A DNA stretch of 33,195 nucleotides, from positions 1 to 33,195 of the forward strand of contig NZ_JAQMTY010000266.1 of assembly GCF_028330765.1 (NCBI RefSeq), written 5' to 3'. Shown piece by piece: positions 22,868 to 30,861 of the stretch. Position 1 is the stretch's first letter. Every line of letters begins with the position of its first letter. Source of the stretch: Spirulina subsalsa CS-330. Its GTDB lineage: Bacteria > Cyanobacteriota > Cyanobacteriia > Cyanobacteriales > Spirulinaceae. The notes below the pieces were generated by a model that saw only the letters and a program-made list of their open reading frames with translations, was not told the DNA's origin and made no database searches. A program made the translations under genes and the position numbers.

Positions 22868-24271
22868 TTAACTTTGATCGCCGATCATTTGGCTCATGGT
22901 TTCGAGGTTGAGCACGTTGGATAATGTGGCTTCGTCCATGAGTCCTTTTTCGAGGACAACTTCGCGGATGGATTTACCAGAGGCGAGGGATTCTTTGGCG
23001 ACGGCGGCGGCGTTGAGATAGCCGATATGGGTGTTTAAGGCAGTCACTAACGATAGAGTTCCTTCGGCATAACCAAGACAGCGATCGCGCTGGGCTTCGA
23101 TGCCGCTCAAACATTTATCACTGAAGGCTTGCACCGCATGACCCAGAATTTCCACCGAGTGGATTAAATCGTAGGCAATCAACGGCATCATCACGTTTAA
23201 TTCCAGTTGACCGGCTTGGGCACAAAATGCGATCGCCGTATCATAGCCCATCACCTGAAAACAGACCATGGAAATCATTTCCGCCATCACCGGATTGTAT
23301 TTACCCGGCATGATTGAAGACCCCGGTTGTACGGGGGGTAATTGAATTTCTTTTAACCCCGTTTTTGGGCCCGAATCCATCAGGCGCAAATCGTGGGAAA
23401 TTTTCACCAAATCCTGAGCCAAATTCCGCAACGACCCCGACACATTCACAAACGGGGCCATACTCTGCATCGCCGCCATTAAATGAGGTGCAACAGTGAG
23501 GGGTTGGCCGATAAATTCACCGAGCAATGCCGCGACGCGAAACCGATAATCCGGATGGGTATTCATGCCTGTTCCCGACGCGCTCCCCCCTAGTCCTAAA
23601 ACCCAGAGGTCTTCGGCGGCAAGTTTGATCCGGGTGAGGTGGCCGGTGAGGATGCGGGCCCAAGCGCGGAATTCTTCGCCGAGGCGGACGGGGACGGCAT
23701 CTTGCATGTGGGTGCGGCCGGATTTGACGACGGTTTGAAATTCGCTGGCTTTGGTGTTGAGGGCAGCGATCGCACTCTCCAAGGCCGGATAAAGGGTATG
23801 GATTAACGCCAAGAGTGTCCCGATCCGGATCGCAGTGGGGATCACATCGTTGGTGGATTGGCCGTAGTTAACGTGATCATTGGGACTGACGCGGCCATAG
23901 TTGCCTTTTTCGTCACCGAGGAGTTCGAGAGCGCGGTTAGCGAGGACTTCATTCAGGTTCATGTGGTGGGATGTCCCCGCCCCGGCTTGGTAGATATCCA
24001 CGACGAATTGATCCCGCAGTTGGCCGCCCAAAATTTCATCAACGGCCTTGACGATCGCATCACTAATTTCGGTGGGAATGCAGCCCAATTCACCATTGGC
24101 GATCGCCGTGGCTTTTTTAATCAGTAACCCCGCATCCACATAGGTGGGGAGCGGCTTCAATCCACTAATGGGAAAATTTTCCGTGGCGCGGAGGGTTTGA
24201 ATCCCGTAATAAACATCCTGGGGCAGTGAGCGATCGCCCATGGAATCCTTTTCAACCCGATACTCACTCAT
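22868..24271 (-). CDS. aspA: Aspartate ammonia-lyase
   Basis: The 467-residue protein has the usual length for aspartase. It catalyses reversible deamination of L-aspartate to fumarate and ammonia in the cytoplasm. Evidence is YYGIQTLRATENFPISG near the N-terminus (aspartase-type; FumC differs), YQAGAGTSHHMNLNEVLAN, NDHVNYGQSTND, and the superfamily signature GSSIMPGKYNPV, where Tyr replaces the more common Val. AGQLELNVMMPLI follows. ATG 24271 is preceded by GAGGT at a good spacing. The upstream DUF362 gene is separated by a terminator-like hairpin, so aspA probably has its own promoter. Confidence 0.93.
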   Translation of the reverse strand: MSEYRVEKDSMGDRSLPQDVYYGIQTLRATENFPISGLKPLPTYVDAGLLIKKATAIANGELGCIPTEISDAIVKAVDEILGGQLRDQFVVDIYQAGAGTSHHMNLNEVLANRALELLGDEKGNYGRVSPNDHVNYGQSTNDVIPTAIRIGTLLALIHTLYPALESAIAALNTKASEFQTVVKSGRTHMQDAVPVRLGEEFRAWARILTGHLTRIKLAAEDLWVLGLGGSASGTGMNTHPDYRFRVAALLGEFIGQPLTVAPHLMAAMQSMAPFVNVSGSLRNLAQDLVKISHDLRLMDSGPKTGLKEIQLPPVQPGSSIMPGKYNPVMAEMISMVCFQVMGYDTAIAFCAQAGQLELNVMMPLIAYDLIHSVEILGHAVQAFSDKCLSGIEAQRDRCLGYAEGTLSLVTALNTHIGYLNAAAVAKESLASGKSIREVVLEKGLMDEATLSNVLNLETMSQMIGDQS

Positions 24272-24350
24272 GGCAGCGTTACCTCATCACGATTAAATCC
24301 GGACAATCATAACAAACCGCCCCAAGCTTCTGCGCTCCTTACACTGGGCC

Positions 24351-24383
24351 AAAAAAAATCCCCTAAGCCCGGAGGCGAGGGGG
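24351..24383 (-). terminator. Rho-independent-type terminator after the DUF362 gene
   Basis: Read on the - strand, CCCCT and AGGGG arms enclose an inner GCC-TCCG-GGC stem, and a run of eight T follows directly. It lies between the DUF362 stop (24538) and the aspA start (24271), so it should stop read-through into aspA. Confidence 0.6.
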
Positions 24384-24452
24384 TTATGTATCAGGGTGCA
24401 TCTACCATTGCTTTGTCCTCATCTGGGGGGAGCGATTCCGGAGGGTTTTTTA

Positions 24453-24527
24453 CCCTCACCCAACCCTCTCCCACGGGAGAGGGCTTCTTACTCCCTTCTC
24501 CTGCGGGAGAAGGGGCGGGGATGAGGG
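24453..24527 (+). repeat. 75-bp double-hairpin repeat, copy 1
   Basis: This aligns without gaps to 27892-27966 (67/75 identical by my count). It contains two stems: CCCTCTCCC with GGGAGAGGG, and CCTTCTCC with GGAGAAGG. The outer CCCTCACCC/GGGATGAGGG ends could also pair. GGTGCATC at 24395-24402 matches the outer end of the complete element at 27871-28010, but the right end is missing. Confidence 0.75.
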
Positions 24528-24537
24528 CATTTAAGAA

Positions 24538-25494
24538 TTATTTCGCGTTGCTGTAGGTTTGCATCGGTTCTTTAATCCAGCGGATGTAGAGGTGTTTGAA
24601 CGTGGATTTGAGGATACGGGGTGCGCCGAAGTCGATGGGGACGAGGGCATCGGGGAGCTTCCAATCAGCGATCGCTAATTCTTCCGGTGTGAGTAACGGA
24701 AACTCTAGGGTTTCAGGATTGAGGCCCAGGCGTTTAGCGGCGGCGTAGGTGGGAACGGTGTCGGGGTTGACTTGGAGAAGGTCAAGGAGGGCGCAATCGA
24801 GGGCGAAGACATTGGCGGAGGCGGCGAGGATGCCAAGGGGCCGGGCTTCGCCGCCGCTGGGGCCGTTGCCTTGGTGGGCGATGATGCCGTCGAGGATCGT
24901 GAGGTTAGGCGCGATCGCGTTTGCCGTCTGCACCAACATTTCCCCAAAGCGATCGCGATCTTTCCCGGCCTCAAGATGCCACCAGGCCTTCATTTTGCCC
25001 GGCACACAGCCAAACAGATTCTTCACCCCCATCGTCATTGTTAATTGACAGTGGGATTTCACTTTTGGCAGATTGATCACCACATCCGCATCCATGGCTT
25101 CTTTGGAGAGGCGGAGATGGTCGAAATTGTCCGATTCCACAGCGTAGCGGTGGCCGTGGAATTCCACCACGGGAATATTTAAATCCTGCAACATCGGCAG
25201 ATAGCCGTTAGTGCGGGCGACTCCTTTGGCGCTGCCAAAAGCGGGACTATCCCCCATAAAGGGCTTGCCCCCAGCGGTGATTACTTGTTGAGCGACGGCG
25301 GCGACGAGTTCGGGGCGGGTGATACATTCATGGCCGGGACGGCTGCCGGTGAGGAGGTTGGGTTTGAGGAGGACGCGATCGCCTGGCTTGACGATCGCAC
25401 CCATGCCACCGAGGGGGGCAAGCAGTTGATCAAGGGACGCGGCCAGGGGCGCAGCGTCGTAGGTATCGGCGCGAAGGAGGCTAACGATAGACAT
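24538..25494 (-). CDS. DUF362-domain protein
   Basis: The 318-residue protein is of the DUF362 family throughout: VKPGDRVLLKPNLLTGSRPGHECITRPELVAAV, then GDSPAFGSAKGVARTNGY, VINLPKVKSHCQLTMTMGVKNLFGCVPG (about 140-167) and LTILDGIIAHQGNGPSGG. The Lys-Pro-Asn and Lys-x-His elements are conserved in the family, whose reaction is not established. No ferredoxin-type Cys clusters are fused to it, unlike some relatives. It is cytoplasmic and transcribed alone, with a terminator downstream. Confidence 0.88.
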   Translation of the reverse strand: MSIVSLLRADTYDAAPLAASLDQLLAPLGGMGAIVKPGDRVLLKPNLLTGSRPGHECITRPELVAAVAQQVITAGGKPFMGDSPAFGSAKGVARTNGYLPMLQDLNIPVVEFHGHRYAVESDNFDHLRLSKEAMDADVVINLPKVKSHCQLTMTMGVKNLFGCVPGKMKAWWHLEAGKDRDRFGEMLVQTANAIAPNLTILDGIIAHQGNGPSGGEARPLGILAASANVFALDCALLDLLQVNPDTVPTYAAAKRLGLNPETLEFPLLTPEELAIADWKLPDALVPIDFGAPRILKSTFKHLYIRWIKEPMQTYSNAK

Positions 25495-25597
25495 GGGTGG
25501 GATGGGGGTAACGTTGTTTAAAATTGCTCCTATTCTAGACAGGGAAGGGCAAGGTGGGGGTGAGGCGATCCGATGGTGAGGGCATCGCGGGGGGCGG

Positions 25598-25603
25598 TAT
25601 AAT
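25598..25603 (+). promoter_or_regulatory. Candidate -10 box for the 119-residue membrane protein
   Basis: A perfect TATAAT lies 35 bases before the ATG at 25639. No good -35 hexamer is seen 16-18 bases upstream, so an activator-dependent promoter is possible. Confidence 0.4.
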
Positions 25604-25638
25604 ATTGTTACAATTCTTAACCCTTTGCCTGAGTAACT

Positions 25639-25998
25639 ATGGTTTTACCTGCAATCAGTGCGGCGATCATGATCACGACCTTTTTTGCGATCGCCACCGG
25701 CTTCATTTTTAAAGACGTATTGGAATATCAAGTGGACTACTGGTATGCCCATCGCGACACCCAAGACCGCATCAACTACAAAACATCATCGGGAACCCTG
25801 GCCTACATTTTGATGACGATTTTCCTGACGCTTTTTATGGGGGAATGTCTATCGGTGTTTCAGATTGGGGCGCTCTTTGCCTGGGGGATTGCGGTGATTA
25901 CGGTGATTCCAACCACGGTGTTAATTTGGCTGCAATTGGGGTCAATGCTTGAACTTTTGGTGCGTGGCGGTTCAGCAGCGATCGATCTGGATGCGTAA
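25639..25998 (+). CDS. Small cyanobacterial membrane protein of unknown function
   Basis: The 119-residue protein has three hydrophobic segments (about 5-25, 53-75 and 78-105) and a charged loop EYQVDYWYAHRDTQDRINYKTS between the first two. I recognise no enzymatic motif. The clear start, candidate -10 box and clean coding pattern support a real gene. It is monocistronic, between the divergent DUF362 gene and larE. Confidence 0.8.
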   Translation: MVLPAISAAIMITTFFAIATGFIFKDVLEYQVDYWYAHRDTQDRINYKTSSGTLAYILMTIFLTLFMGECLSVFQIGALFAWGIAVITVIPTTVLIWLQLGSMLELLVRGGSAAIDLDA

Positions 25999-26012
25999 TT
26001 GGTTGGTTTAGA

Positions 26013-26031
26013 GGGTTTGGAGACCAAACCC
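26013..26031. terminator. Hairpin after the small membrane-protein gene
   Basis: GGGTTTGG and CCAAACCC arms form a perfect 8-bp stem with an AGA loop, 15 bases after the stop. CCTACGGGG follows rather than a T-run. The GGTTTGGAGACCAAACCCCTACGG type of sequence recurs widely in cyanobacterial spacers, so this may be a dispersed repeat acting as a terminator. Confidence 0.45.
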
Positions 26032-26152
26032 CTACGGGGCAGGAAAGACCCCAAGGATCTCGTCGGGGCATGGGTCACCCTGCCTCCTCACAAAGGTCAA
26101 GGCAACTTCGTTAGAGTTGGAAGTAAGCCGTATAACTATTGATTAAATCTAT

Positions 26153-26995
26153 ATGAACAGAACTAAATTAGAGCAACTGCGATCGCTCTTTGCCGAGATG
26201 GATCGGGCCTTGATTGCCTATTCTGGGGGCATTGATAGTACCTTAGTGGCGAAAGTCGCCTATGACGTACTAGGCGATCGCGCCCTCGCGATCACAGCCA
26301 TGTCACCATCGCTCTTACCGGAAGACTTAGAAGATGCCCGCATCCAAGCAGCAGCGATCGGGATTCGCCATGACTGCGTTGATACCCACGAAATGCAGAA
26401 CCCCAACTACACCAGCAACCCCGTCAACCGTTGCTACTTCTGCAAAAGCGAACTCCACGACACCCTCAAACCCCTCGCCCTCGAACGCGGCTATCCCTAC
26501 GTCGTCGATGGCGTGAACGCCGATGATCTCCACGACTACCGCCCCGGCATCCAAGCCGCCCAAGAACGGGGAGCGCGATCGCCCCTCGCCGAATTAGGCA
26601 TCACCAAAACCGAAGTCCGCGAAATCAGCCGCGCCCTCGCTCTCCCCTGGTGGGACAAACCCGCCCAACCCTGCCTTAGTTCACGCTTTCCCTACGGCGA
26701 AGAAATCACCGTGGCAAAATTGCAGCGCGTCGGCCGGGCAGAAGTTCACCTCCGCCGCTTGGGATGGCAAAACATCCGCGTCCGCTCCGAAGGCGACACC
26801 GCCCGGATTGAACTCCTGCCCGATCAGATCAAGGATTTTGTCGCCCAAACCGATTTGCCGCCCTTGGTGGCCCAATTTGAAGAATTCGGCTTTACCTATG
26901 TCACCCTCGACCTCGAAGGCTACCAAAGCGGCAAACTCAACCGCGTCCTCGGCACGAACCAAAGCACACCCTTTCAGAGTGCGATCGCGGGTTAA
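26153..26995 (+). CDS. larE: LarE-type ATP-dependent sulfur transferase
   Basis: The 280-residue PP-loop protein has the ATP-binding SGGIDST motif (24-30), then RCYFCKSELHD (about 93-103), VDGVNADDLHDYRPG, and PAQPCLSSRFPYGEEI (about 173-188). LarE supplies sulfur to build the nickel-pincer nucleotide cofactor of lactate racemase-type enzymes. In the Lactiplantibacillus enzyme a single Cys in PCLxSR is consumed; here CxxC is present as well, the arrangement of LarE forms that bind a [4Fe-4S] cluster for catalytic sulfur transfer. larB, larC and larA are not in the window, so the gene may serve a different thiolation. Confidence 0.88.
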   Translation: MNRTKLEQLRSLFAEMDRALIAYSGGIDSTLVAKVAYDVLGDRALAITAMSPSLLPEDLEDARIQAAAIGIRHDCVDTHEMQNPNYTSNPVNRCYFCKSELHDTLKPLALERGYPYVVDGVNADDLHDYRPGIQAAQERGARSPLAELGITKTEVREISRALALPWWDKPAQPCLSSRFPYGEEITVAKLQRVGRAEVHLRRLGWQNIRVRSEGDTARIELLPDQIKDFVAQTDLPPLVAQFEEFGFTYVTLDLEGYQSGKLNRVLGTNQSTPFQSAIAG

Positions 26996-27128
26996 ACGCG
27001 GTGAGAGTGGATGAGGTGCGATCGCTCAGCAAACAAGGGGATGTGTGCCCTTTGTTTCGCATGATTTACCCTACGGCAGAGCCATGAGACAAGAGATAAT
27101 GTCCTTGAAAAACGTTGAGGGATGTCCG

Positions 27129-27470
27129 ATGCCATCCAGTCAAGAAATTGTGCAGCACCGAGTAGACACTAAGACAGTGATATCTCAGGAACAATTACAG
27201 CAGCTTCTGAGGGAATTCAAAGCGAAATGGGGAGATCAGTTTAATTTAACTGCATTGGGATATTTCGGCTCCTATGCCCGTGGAGAAGCTCGACCGGATA
27301 GTGATGTGGATATTGTCTTTGGCACGACCAATCCCGATTTATTTAAGACCGCTATTTTGAAACAAGATTTGGAAGTTTGGCTGAATCGATCAGTCGATGT
27401 GATTCGACTACATTCCTATCTAAATTCTGACTTTAAGGCTCGACTAGAACACGAAGTCATCTATGTCTAA
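27129..27470 (+). CDS. mntA: MntA-like nucleotidyltransferase antitoxin
   Basis: The 113-residue protein is read from ATG 27129, chosen over GTG 27045 because GAGG lies 8 nt upstream and the longer N-terminus is not family-like. The minimal nucleotidyltransferase motif GSYARGEARPDSDVD fits GSx10DxD, the metal-binding active site. MntA antitoxins neutralise HepT by adding AMP to its active-site Tyr. The stop overlaps the hepT start by eight bases, the usual antitoxin-first layout. The active site is intact although the partner is interrupted. Confidence 0.88.
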   Translation: MPSSQEIVQHRVDTKTVISQEQLQQLLREFKAKWGDQFNLTALGYFGSYARGEARPDSDVDIVFGTTNPDLFKTAILKQDLEVWLNRSVDVIRLHSYLNSDFKARLEHEVIYV

Positions 27471-27840
27471 AAATGCCCGGCTGATTGAACGCTTAACGAT
27501 GGTATTGTCTGCTTTAGAGCGCATTCCTAGCCGATTTGCTTCTATCAACGTTCCCAGTGACTTTATCAATAGCGAGTCAGGCATCGAACATATGGATAGT
27601 ATTTGCATGGTACTCATCGCCGCCGGAGAAGAATTCAAAAACATAGATCGCGCAACCAAAGGCACAGTATTTTCTCAGTACCCTCAGATCGAATGGCGTG
27701 GTGCAATGGGGTTGCGAGATGTTTTAGCTCATGGGTATTTTTAAGTTGATCCTGAACAACTCTATACAATTTGTGCCCACCGTATTCCCCAGTTAATTGA
27801 AACCTTAAAGCAGATGATTCACGATCTAGAGAACACTTGA
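27463..27840 (+). pseudogene. hepT: HepT-like toxin gene interrupted by an in-frame stop
   Basis: The reading frame gives 93 residues from ATG 27463 to a TAA at 27742-27744. Beyond it the same frame continues with VDPEQLYTICAHRIPQLIET and QMIHDLENT to a TGA at 27838-27840, which is the normal HepT C-terminal helix. A single C-to-T change (CAA to TAA, Gln after HGYF) would explain it. The RNase motif Rx4HxY is present just before the stop (RDVLAHGY), so the short product keeps the catalytic residues but lacks about 31 C-terminal residues. It may be inactive, a tolerated truncation, or a sequencing error. It overlaps mntA. Confidence 0.85.
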
Positions 27841-27870
27841 ATACGGGAAAGTAGAGATAACTTGCTCAAT

Positions 27871-28010
27871 GGTGCATCCCAGTTGTGCAACCCCTCACCC
27901 AACCCTCTCCCGATGGAGAGGGCTTTTGGCTCCCTTCTCCTGCGGGAGAAGGGCTGGGGATGAGGGTTCTACCTGGCGAGCAATATGAATCTGCAAAAGT
28001 GGGATGCACC
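27871..28010. mobile_element. 140-bp MITE with terminal inverted repeats and 10-bp target duplication
   Basis: The ends GGTGCATCCCA (27871-27881) and TGGGATGCACC (28000-28010) are perfect inverted repeats, extendable with two mismatches to about 18 bp (TTGTGCA against TTTTGCA). The decamer CTTGCTCAAT flanks the unit directly on both sides (27861-27870 and 28011-28020), the signature of insertion. The interior carries the double-hairpin core found at 24453-24527. There is no coding capacity, so it depends on a transposase elsewhere. Confidence 0.85.
27892..27966 (+). repeat. 75-bp double-hairpin repeat, copy 2
   Basis: This is the core of the MITE at 27871-28010, matching 24453-24527 without gaps. 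Stems are CCCTCTCC with GGAGAGGG, and CCCTTCTCC with GGAGAAGGG. Confidence 0.75.
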
Positions 28011-28261
28011 CTTGCTCAATGCATTGAAAATCAATGCGATCGCTTGTCTTTGTTTTGTGAGGGATGCGATCGCACTTGTTTCGTCAATTGATGGCGCAAG
28101 CGCGATCGCACCCTGGCCATCCCGATAGAGTCGCACCCCAAAGCCAGATGCGATCGCAACAAAGGCCATGCCACAGCGGTACAATAATCACGGTGCGGAA
28201 TCCTGAAGGGGTTGCGCTCTTCCTGTCTGAACTGTTGAACAACGTTAAGGTGAATTGATCC

Positions 28262-30079
28262 ATGTCCAGTGCTGAAAATGTTGCGCCCGAACCGATGAAG
28301 CTCCTTCGTACCAGCGAATCGGACAGCCTGAAGCGCATTCGTCACACCGCCTCCCATGTGATGGCGATGGCCGTGCAGAAACTCTTTCCCACGGCACAGG
28401 TGACGATTGGCCCTTGGACAGAAACGGGATTTTATTACGACTTTGACAATCCGGAACCCTTCACGGAGCAGGATCTTAAGGCCATCAAGAAAGAGATGGA
28501 CAAGATCATTAAAAAGAAACTGCCGGTGGTGCGCGAAGCGGTCAGCCGCGACGATGCCCAGGCGCGGATTGAGCAGATCGAAGAACCCTATAAATTAGAA
28601 ATTCTCAGCGACCTGATTAAAGGAGAAGAGATTACCCTGTATCACTTAGGGGATGAGTGGTGGGATCTCTGTGCGGGGCCCCATGTGGAGAATACGAGCG
28701 AGTTGAATCCGAAGGCGATCGCCCTCGAAAGTGTGGCCGGGGCCTATTGGCGCGGCGATGAAAACCGGCAACAACTCCAGCGCATCTATGCAACGGCCTG
28801 GGAAACCCCCGAACAACTGAAAGAATATCAACGCCGCAAAGCCGAAGCCCTCAAACGCGATCATCGTAAATTAGGGAAAGAATTAGGCCTGTTCCTCTTT
28901 TCCGATGTGGTGGGGCCAGGCTTGCCGTTGTGGACTCCGAAAGGGACGGTGATTCGGACGTTGTTGGAAGGGTTTTTGCGGGAAGAACAAACCAAGCGCG
29001 GTTATCTGGGGGTTGTTACGCCTCATATTGGCCGCGTGGACTTGTTTAAAACCTCCGGTCATTGGCAGAACTATAAAGAAGATATGTTCCCGATGATGGC
29101 GGAAGATGAGGCGGCGGCAGCGGCAGAGCAAGGGTTTGTGTTGAAGCCGATGAACTGCCCGTTTCATATTCAAATCTATAAAAATGACCTACGTTCCTAT
29201 CGGGAATTGCCGATTCGGTTGGCGGAATTTGGGACGGTGTACCGCTATGAACAGTCGGGAGAATTGGGCGGTTTGACACGGGTGCGGGGCTTCACGGTGG
29301 ATGATTCGCACCTATTTGTGACCGAACAACAATTAGATGAAGAATTCCTTGATGTGGTGGATTTAATTCTCTCGGTGTTCGGTAAATTGAAGTTGAAAAA
29401 CTTTAAGGCGCGGCTGAGTTTTCGTGATCCGGCATCGGATAAATATATTGGCTCGGATCAGATTTGGAATACGGCGGAAAATGCAATTCGGCGGGCGGTG
29501 CAACATCTGGGGATGGAATATTTCGAGGCTCCGGGTGAGGCGGCGTTTTATGGGCCGAAGTTGGATTTTATTTTCCGAGATGTGTTGGATCGGGAATGGC
29601 AATTGGGGACGGTGCAGGTGGATTACAACCTGCCGGAACGGTTTGATTTGGAATATGTGAGTGAGGATGGATCGCGGCAGCGGCCGATTATGATTCACCG
29701 TGCGCCGTTTGGCTCGTTGGAGCGGTTGATCGGGATTTTGATTGAAGAATATGCGGGGGATTTTCCGTTTTGGTTGGCTCCGGTGCAGGTGCGGTTGCTC
29801 TGTGTGAGTGATGAGTTTTTGCCCTACGCGCAGACGGTGCGATCGCAACTGCTGGCGCAAGGGTTGCGGGTGGAGATTGCCAGCGGCGATCGCCTCGGTA
29901 AGCAAATCCGCAATGCGGAGAAGGAAAAAGTGCCGGTGATGGCGATCGTGGGTGAAAAGGAAGTGGCCGCCGAAACCCTGAGTATTCGCACCCGTGCATC
30001 GGGGGAACTGGGGGCGATCGCACTCTCGGAAATCACCGAAACCTTGGTCAATGCAAACCGCGATCGCACTGATCCGTAA
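28262..30079 (+). CDS. thrS: Threonyl-tRNA synthetase
   Basis: The 605-residue class II synthetase attaches threonine to tRNA-Thr. It lacks the N-terminal TGS domain of the longer bacterial enzymes, as is common in cyanobacteria. The editing domain has HTASH (28-32) and CAGPH, the metal-binding deacylation site. In the catalytic domain are the KPMNCPFH zinc-site Cys, motif 2 (YRYEQSGELGGLTRVRGF) and motif 3 (IMIHRAPFGSLERLIGILIE). A C-terminal anticodon-binding domain follows from about residue 500. ATG 28262 is preceded by AAGGTG at a good distance. A strong terminator follows. Confidence 0.96.
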   Translation: MSSAENVAPEPMKLLRTSESDSLKRIRHTASHVMAMAVQKLFPTAQVTIGPWTETGFYYDFDNPEPFTEQDLKAIKKEMDKIIKKKLPVVREAVSRDDAQARIEQIEEPYKLEILSDLIKGEEITLYHLGDEWWDLCAGPHVENTSELNPKAIALESVAGAYWRGDENRQQLQRIYATAWETPEQLKEYQRRKAEALKRDHRKLGKELGLFLFSDVVGPGLPLWTPKGTVIRTLLEGFLREEQTKRGYLGVVTPHIGRVDLFKTSGHWQNYKEDMFPMMAEDEAAAAAEQGFVLKPMNCPFHIQIYKNDLRSYRELPIRLAEFGTVYRYEQSGELGGLTRVRGFTVDDSHLFVTEQQLDEEFLDVVDLILSVFGKLKLKNFKARLSFRDPASDKYIGSDQIWNTAENAIRRAVQHLGMEYFEAPGEAAFYGPKLDFIFRDVLDREWQLGTVQVDYNLPERFDLEYVSEDGSRQRPIMIHRAPFGSLERLIGILIEEYAGDFPFWLAPVQVRLLCVSDEFLPYAQTVRSQLLAQGLRVEIASGDRLGKQIRNAEKEKVPVMAIVGEKEVAAETLSIRTRASGELGAIALSEITETLVNANRDRTDP

Positions 30080-30120
30080 GAGCGGTGCAGGGGGCGCGAT
30101 CGCCCCCGCTTCCCGATTCT

Positions 30121-30171
30121 GAATCCCTTGGGCCCTACGCCAAAACCCTGGCCCAAGGGATTCGTTTTGTT
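30121..30171 (+). terminator. Rho-independent terminator of thrS
   Basis: A perfect 14-bp stem (GAATCCCTTGGGCC at 30121-30134 and its complement at 30150-30163) with a 15-nt loop is followed by GTTTTGTT. It sits about 40 bases after the thrS stop. Confidence 0.8.
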
Positions 30172-30264
30172 GCACGTCTGGATGGATTTTGATGGGGGGT
30201 AGTAGTGGATACTCTCGATTTTGTGACAAAATCTATAGATCTTGCCCAGTCAGGCTTATAGATA

Positions 30265-30292
30265 TTGACACAAAATCAAAATTTGCTACAGT
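30265..30292 (+). promoter_or_regulatory. Near-consensus sigma-70-type promoter
   Basis: TTGACA (30265-30270) and TACAGT (30287-30292) are 16 bp apart, 36 bases before the ATG at 30329. TATAGAT occurs twice just upstream (about 30232 and 30258) and might be operator half-sites. Confidence 0.65.
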
Positions 30293-30328
30293 GAATGTAT
30301 TGAAACGATTATTTTGAGGATCAAAATC

Positions 30329-30787
30329 ATGAAAGGTCGAGGTGGAATGCGGGCGGGAGCCGGTCGGAAAGGGAATTGGCAGCATGGTGAAACCCAAACG
30401 ATTCGAGTTCCGGCAGCCCTCAAGGATGAACTGCTGTCTCTGGGGCAACAGTTGGATTGTGGCCAGGGCGTGCTGGGTGGACGGATGCGGATGGAACTCG
30501 AAGCGGTGTTACGTGACTATGAAGCCCAATGTGATGCCCAGGGGGAAGCCGAATGGCAACCGATGCGCGAGTTGATCAGTGCAGTTCGGGATGTGATGGC
30601 GCAACATCCTCGGCGGGGTCAAGGCCGACGGGGACAGGGGCGAGGCTGTGGACAACAGCAACGGCATGGCGGTGATGCGATCGCGCAGGGTAACGGCCGC
30701 GGCCAACGGGCGGGACGTTGTGGAAATGTAGAGATGGCAGTACCGGCTGTGGGTGATGCGATCGCTGTCGAGTCCGCCAGTCTCTAA
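30329..30787 (+). CDS. Small basic AGRK-motif protein, possible DNA-binding
   Basis: The 152-residue protein is read from ATG 30329, with TGAGGA 8 nt upstream; a TTG at 30314 would place the ribosome site inside the gene. The N-terminus MKGRGGMRAGAGRKGNWQHG has the RxGAGRKxxW pattern seen in many cyanobacterial and plasmid proteins, followed by TIRVPAALKDELLSLGQQLD, a ribbon-helix-helix-like stretch. The C-terminal 55 residues are low complexity, rich in Gly, Gln and Arg (RRGQGRRGQGRG). A nucleic-acid-binding regulator is likely but unproven. It has its own strong promoter. Confidence 0.75.
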   Translation: MKGRGGMRAGAGRKGNWQHGETQTIRVPAALKDELLSLGQQLDCGQGVLGGRMRMELEAVLRDYEAQCDAQGEAEWQPMRELISAVRDVMAQHPRRGQGRRGQGRGCGQQQRHGGDAIAQGNGRGQRAGRCGNVEMAVPAVGDAIAVESASL

Positions 30788-30805
30788 GGCCAGGTTGAAC
30801 AGGCT

Positions 30806-30838
30806 GCCCATCCCAGAGCATGATCACCGGGGATGGGC
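30806..30838. terminator. Hairpin between convergent AGRK and feoB genes
   Basis: GCCCATCCC (30806-30814) and GGGATGGGC (30830-30838) form a perfect 9-bp stem with a 15-nt loop. It lies in the 74-base gap between two convergent stops and could serve both strands. Neither side has a strong T-run. Confidence 0.5.
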
Positions 30839-30861
30839 CTCCTCTCCGTCAAGATCGCCCC

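Larger units (their letters stand above)
27841..28261. other. Intergenic region between hepT and thrS
   Basis: The 421 bases hold a complete 140-bp MITE with target duplication (27861-28020), then a HIP1-dense stretch with five CGATCGC-type sites (28037-28160), and a TACAAT at 28180 that could be the thrS -10 box. I see no T-box-like leader and no gene. Confidence 0.6.

Noticed and set aside
27045-27128. Longer N-terminus for MntA from GTG 27045
   Set aside because: The ATG at 27129 has a well-spaced GAGG, and the upstream residues do not resemble the family.
29363-30229. - strand open frame of 288 codons
   Set aside because: It is antisense to thrS and overlaps its terminator; no family features.
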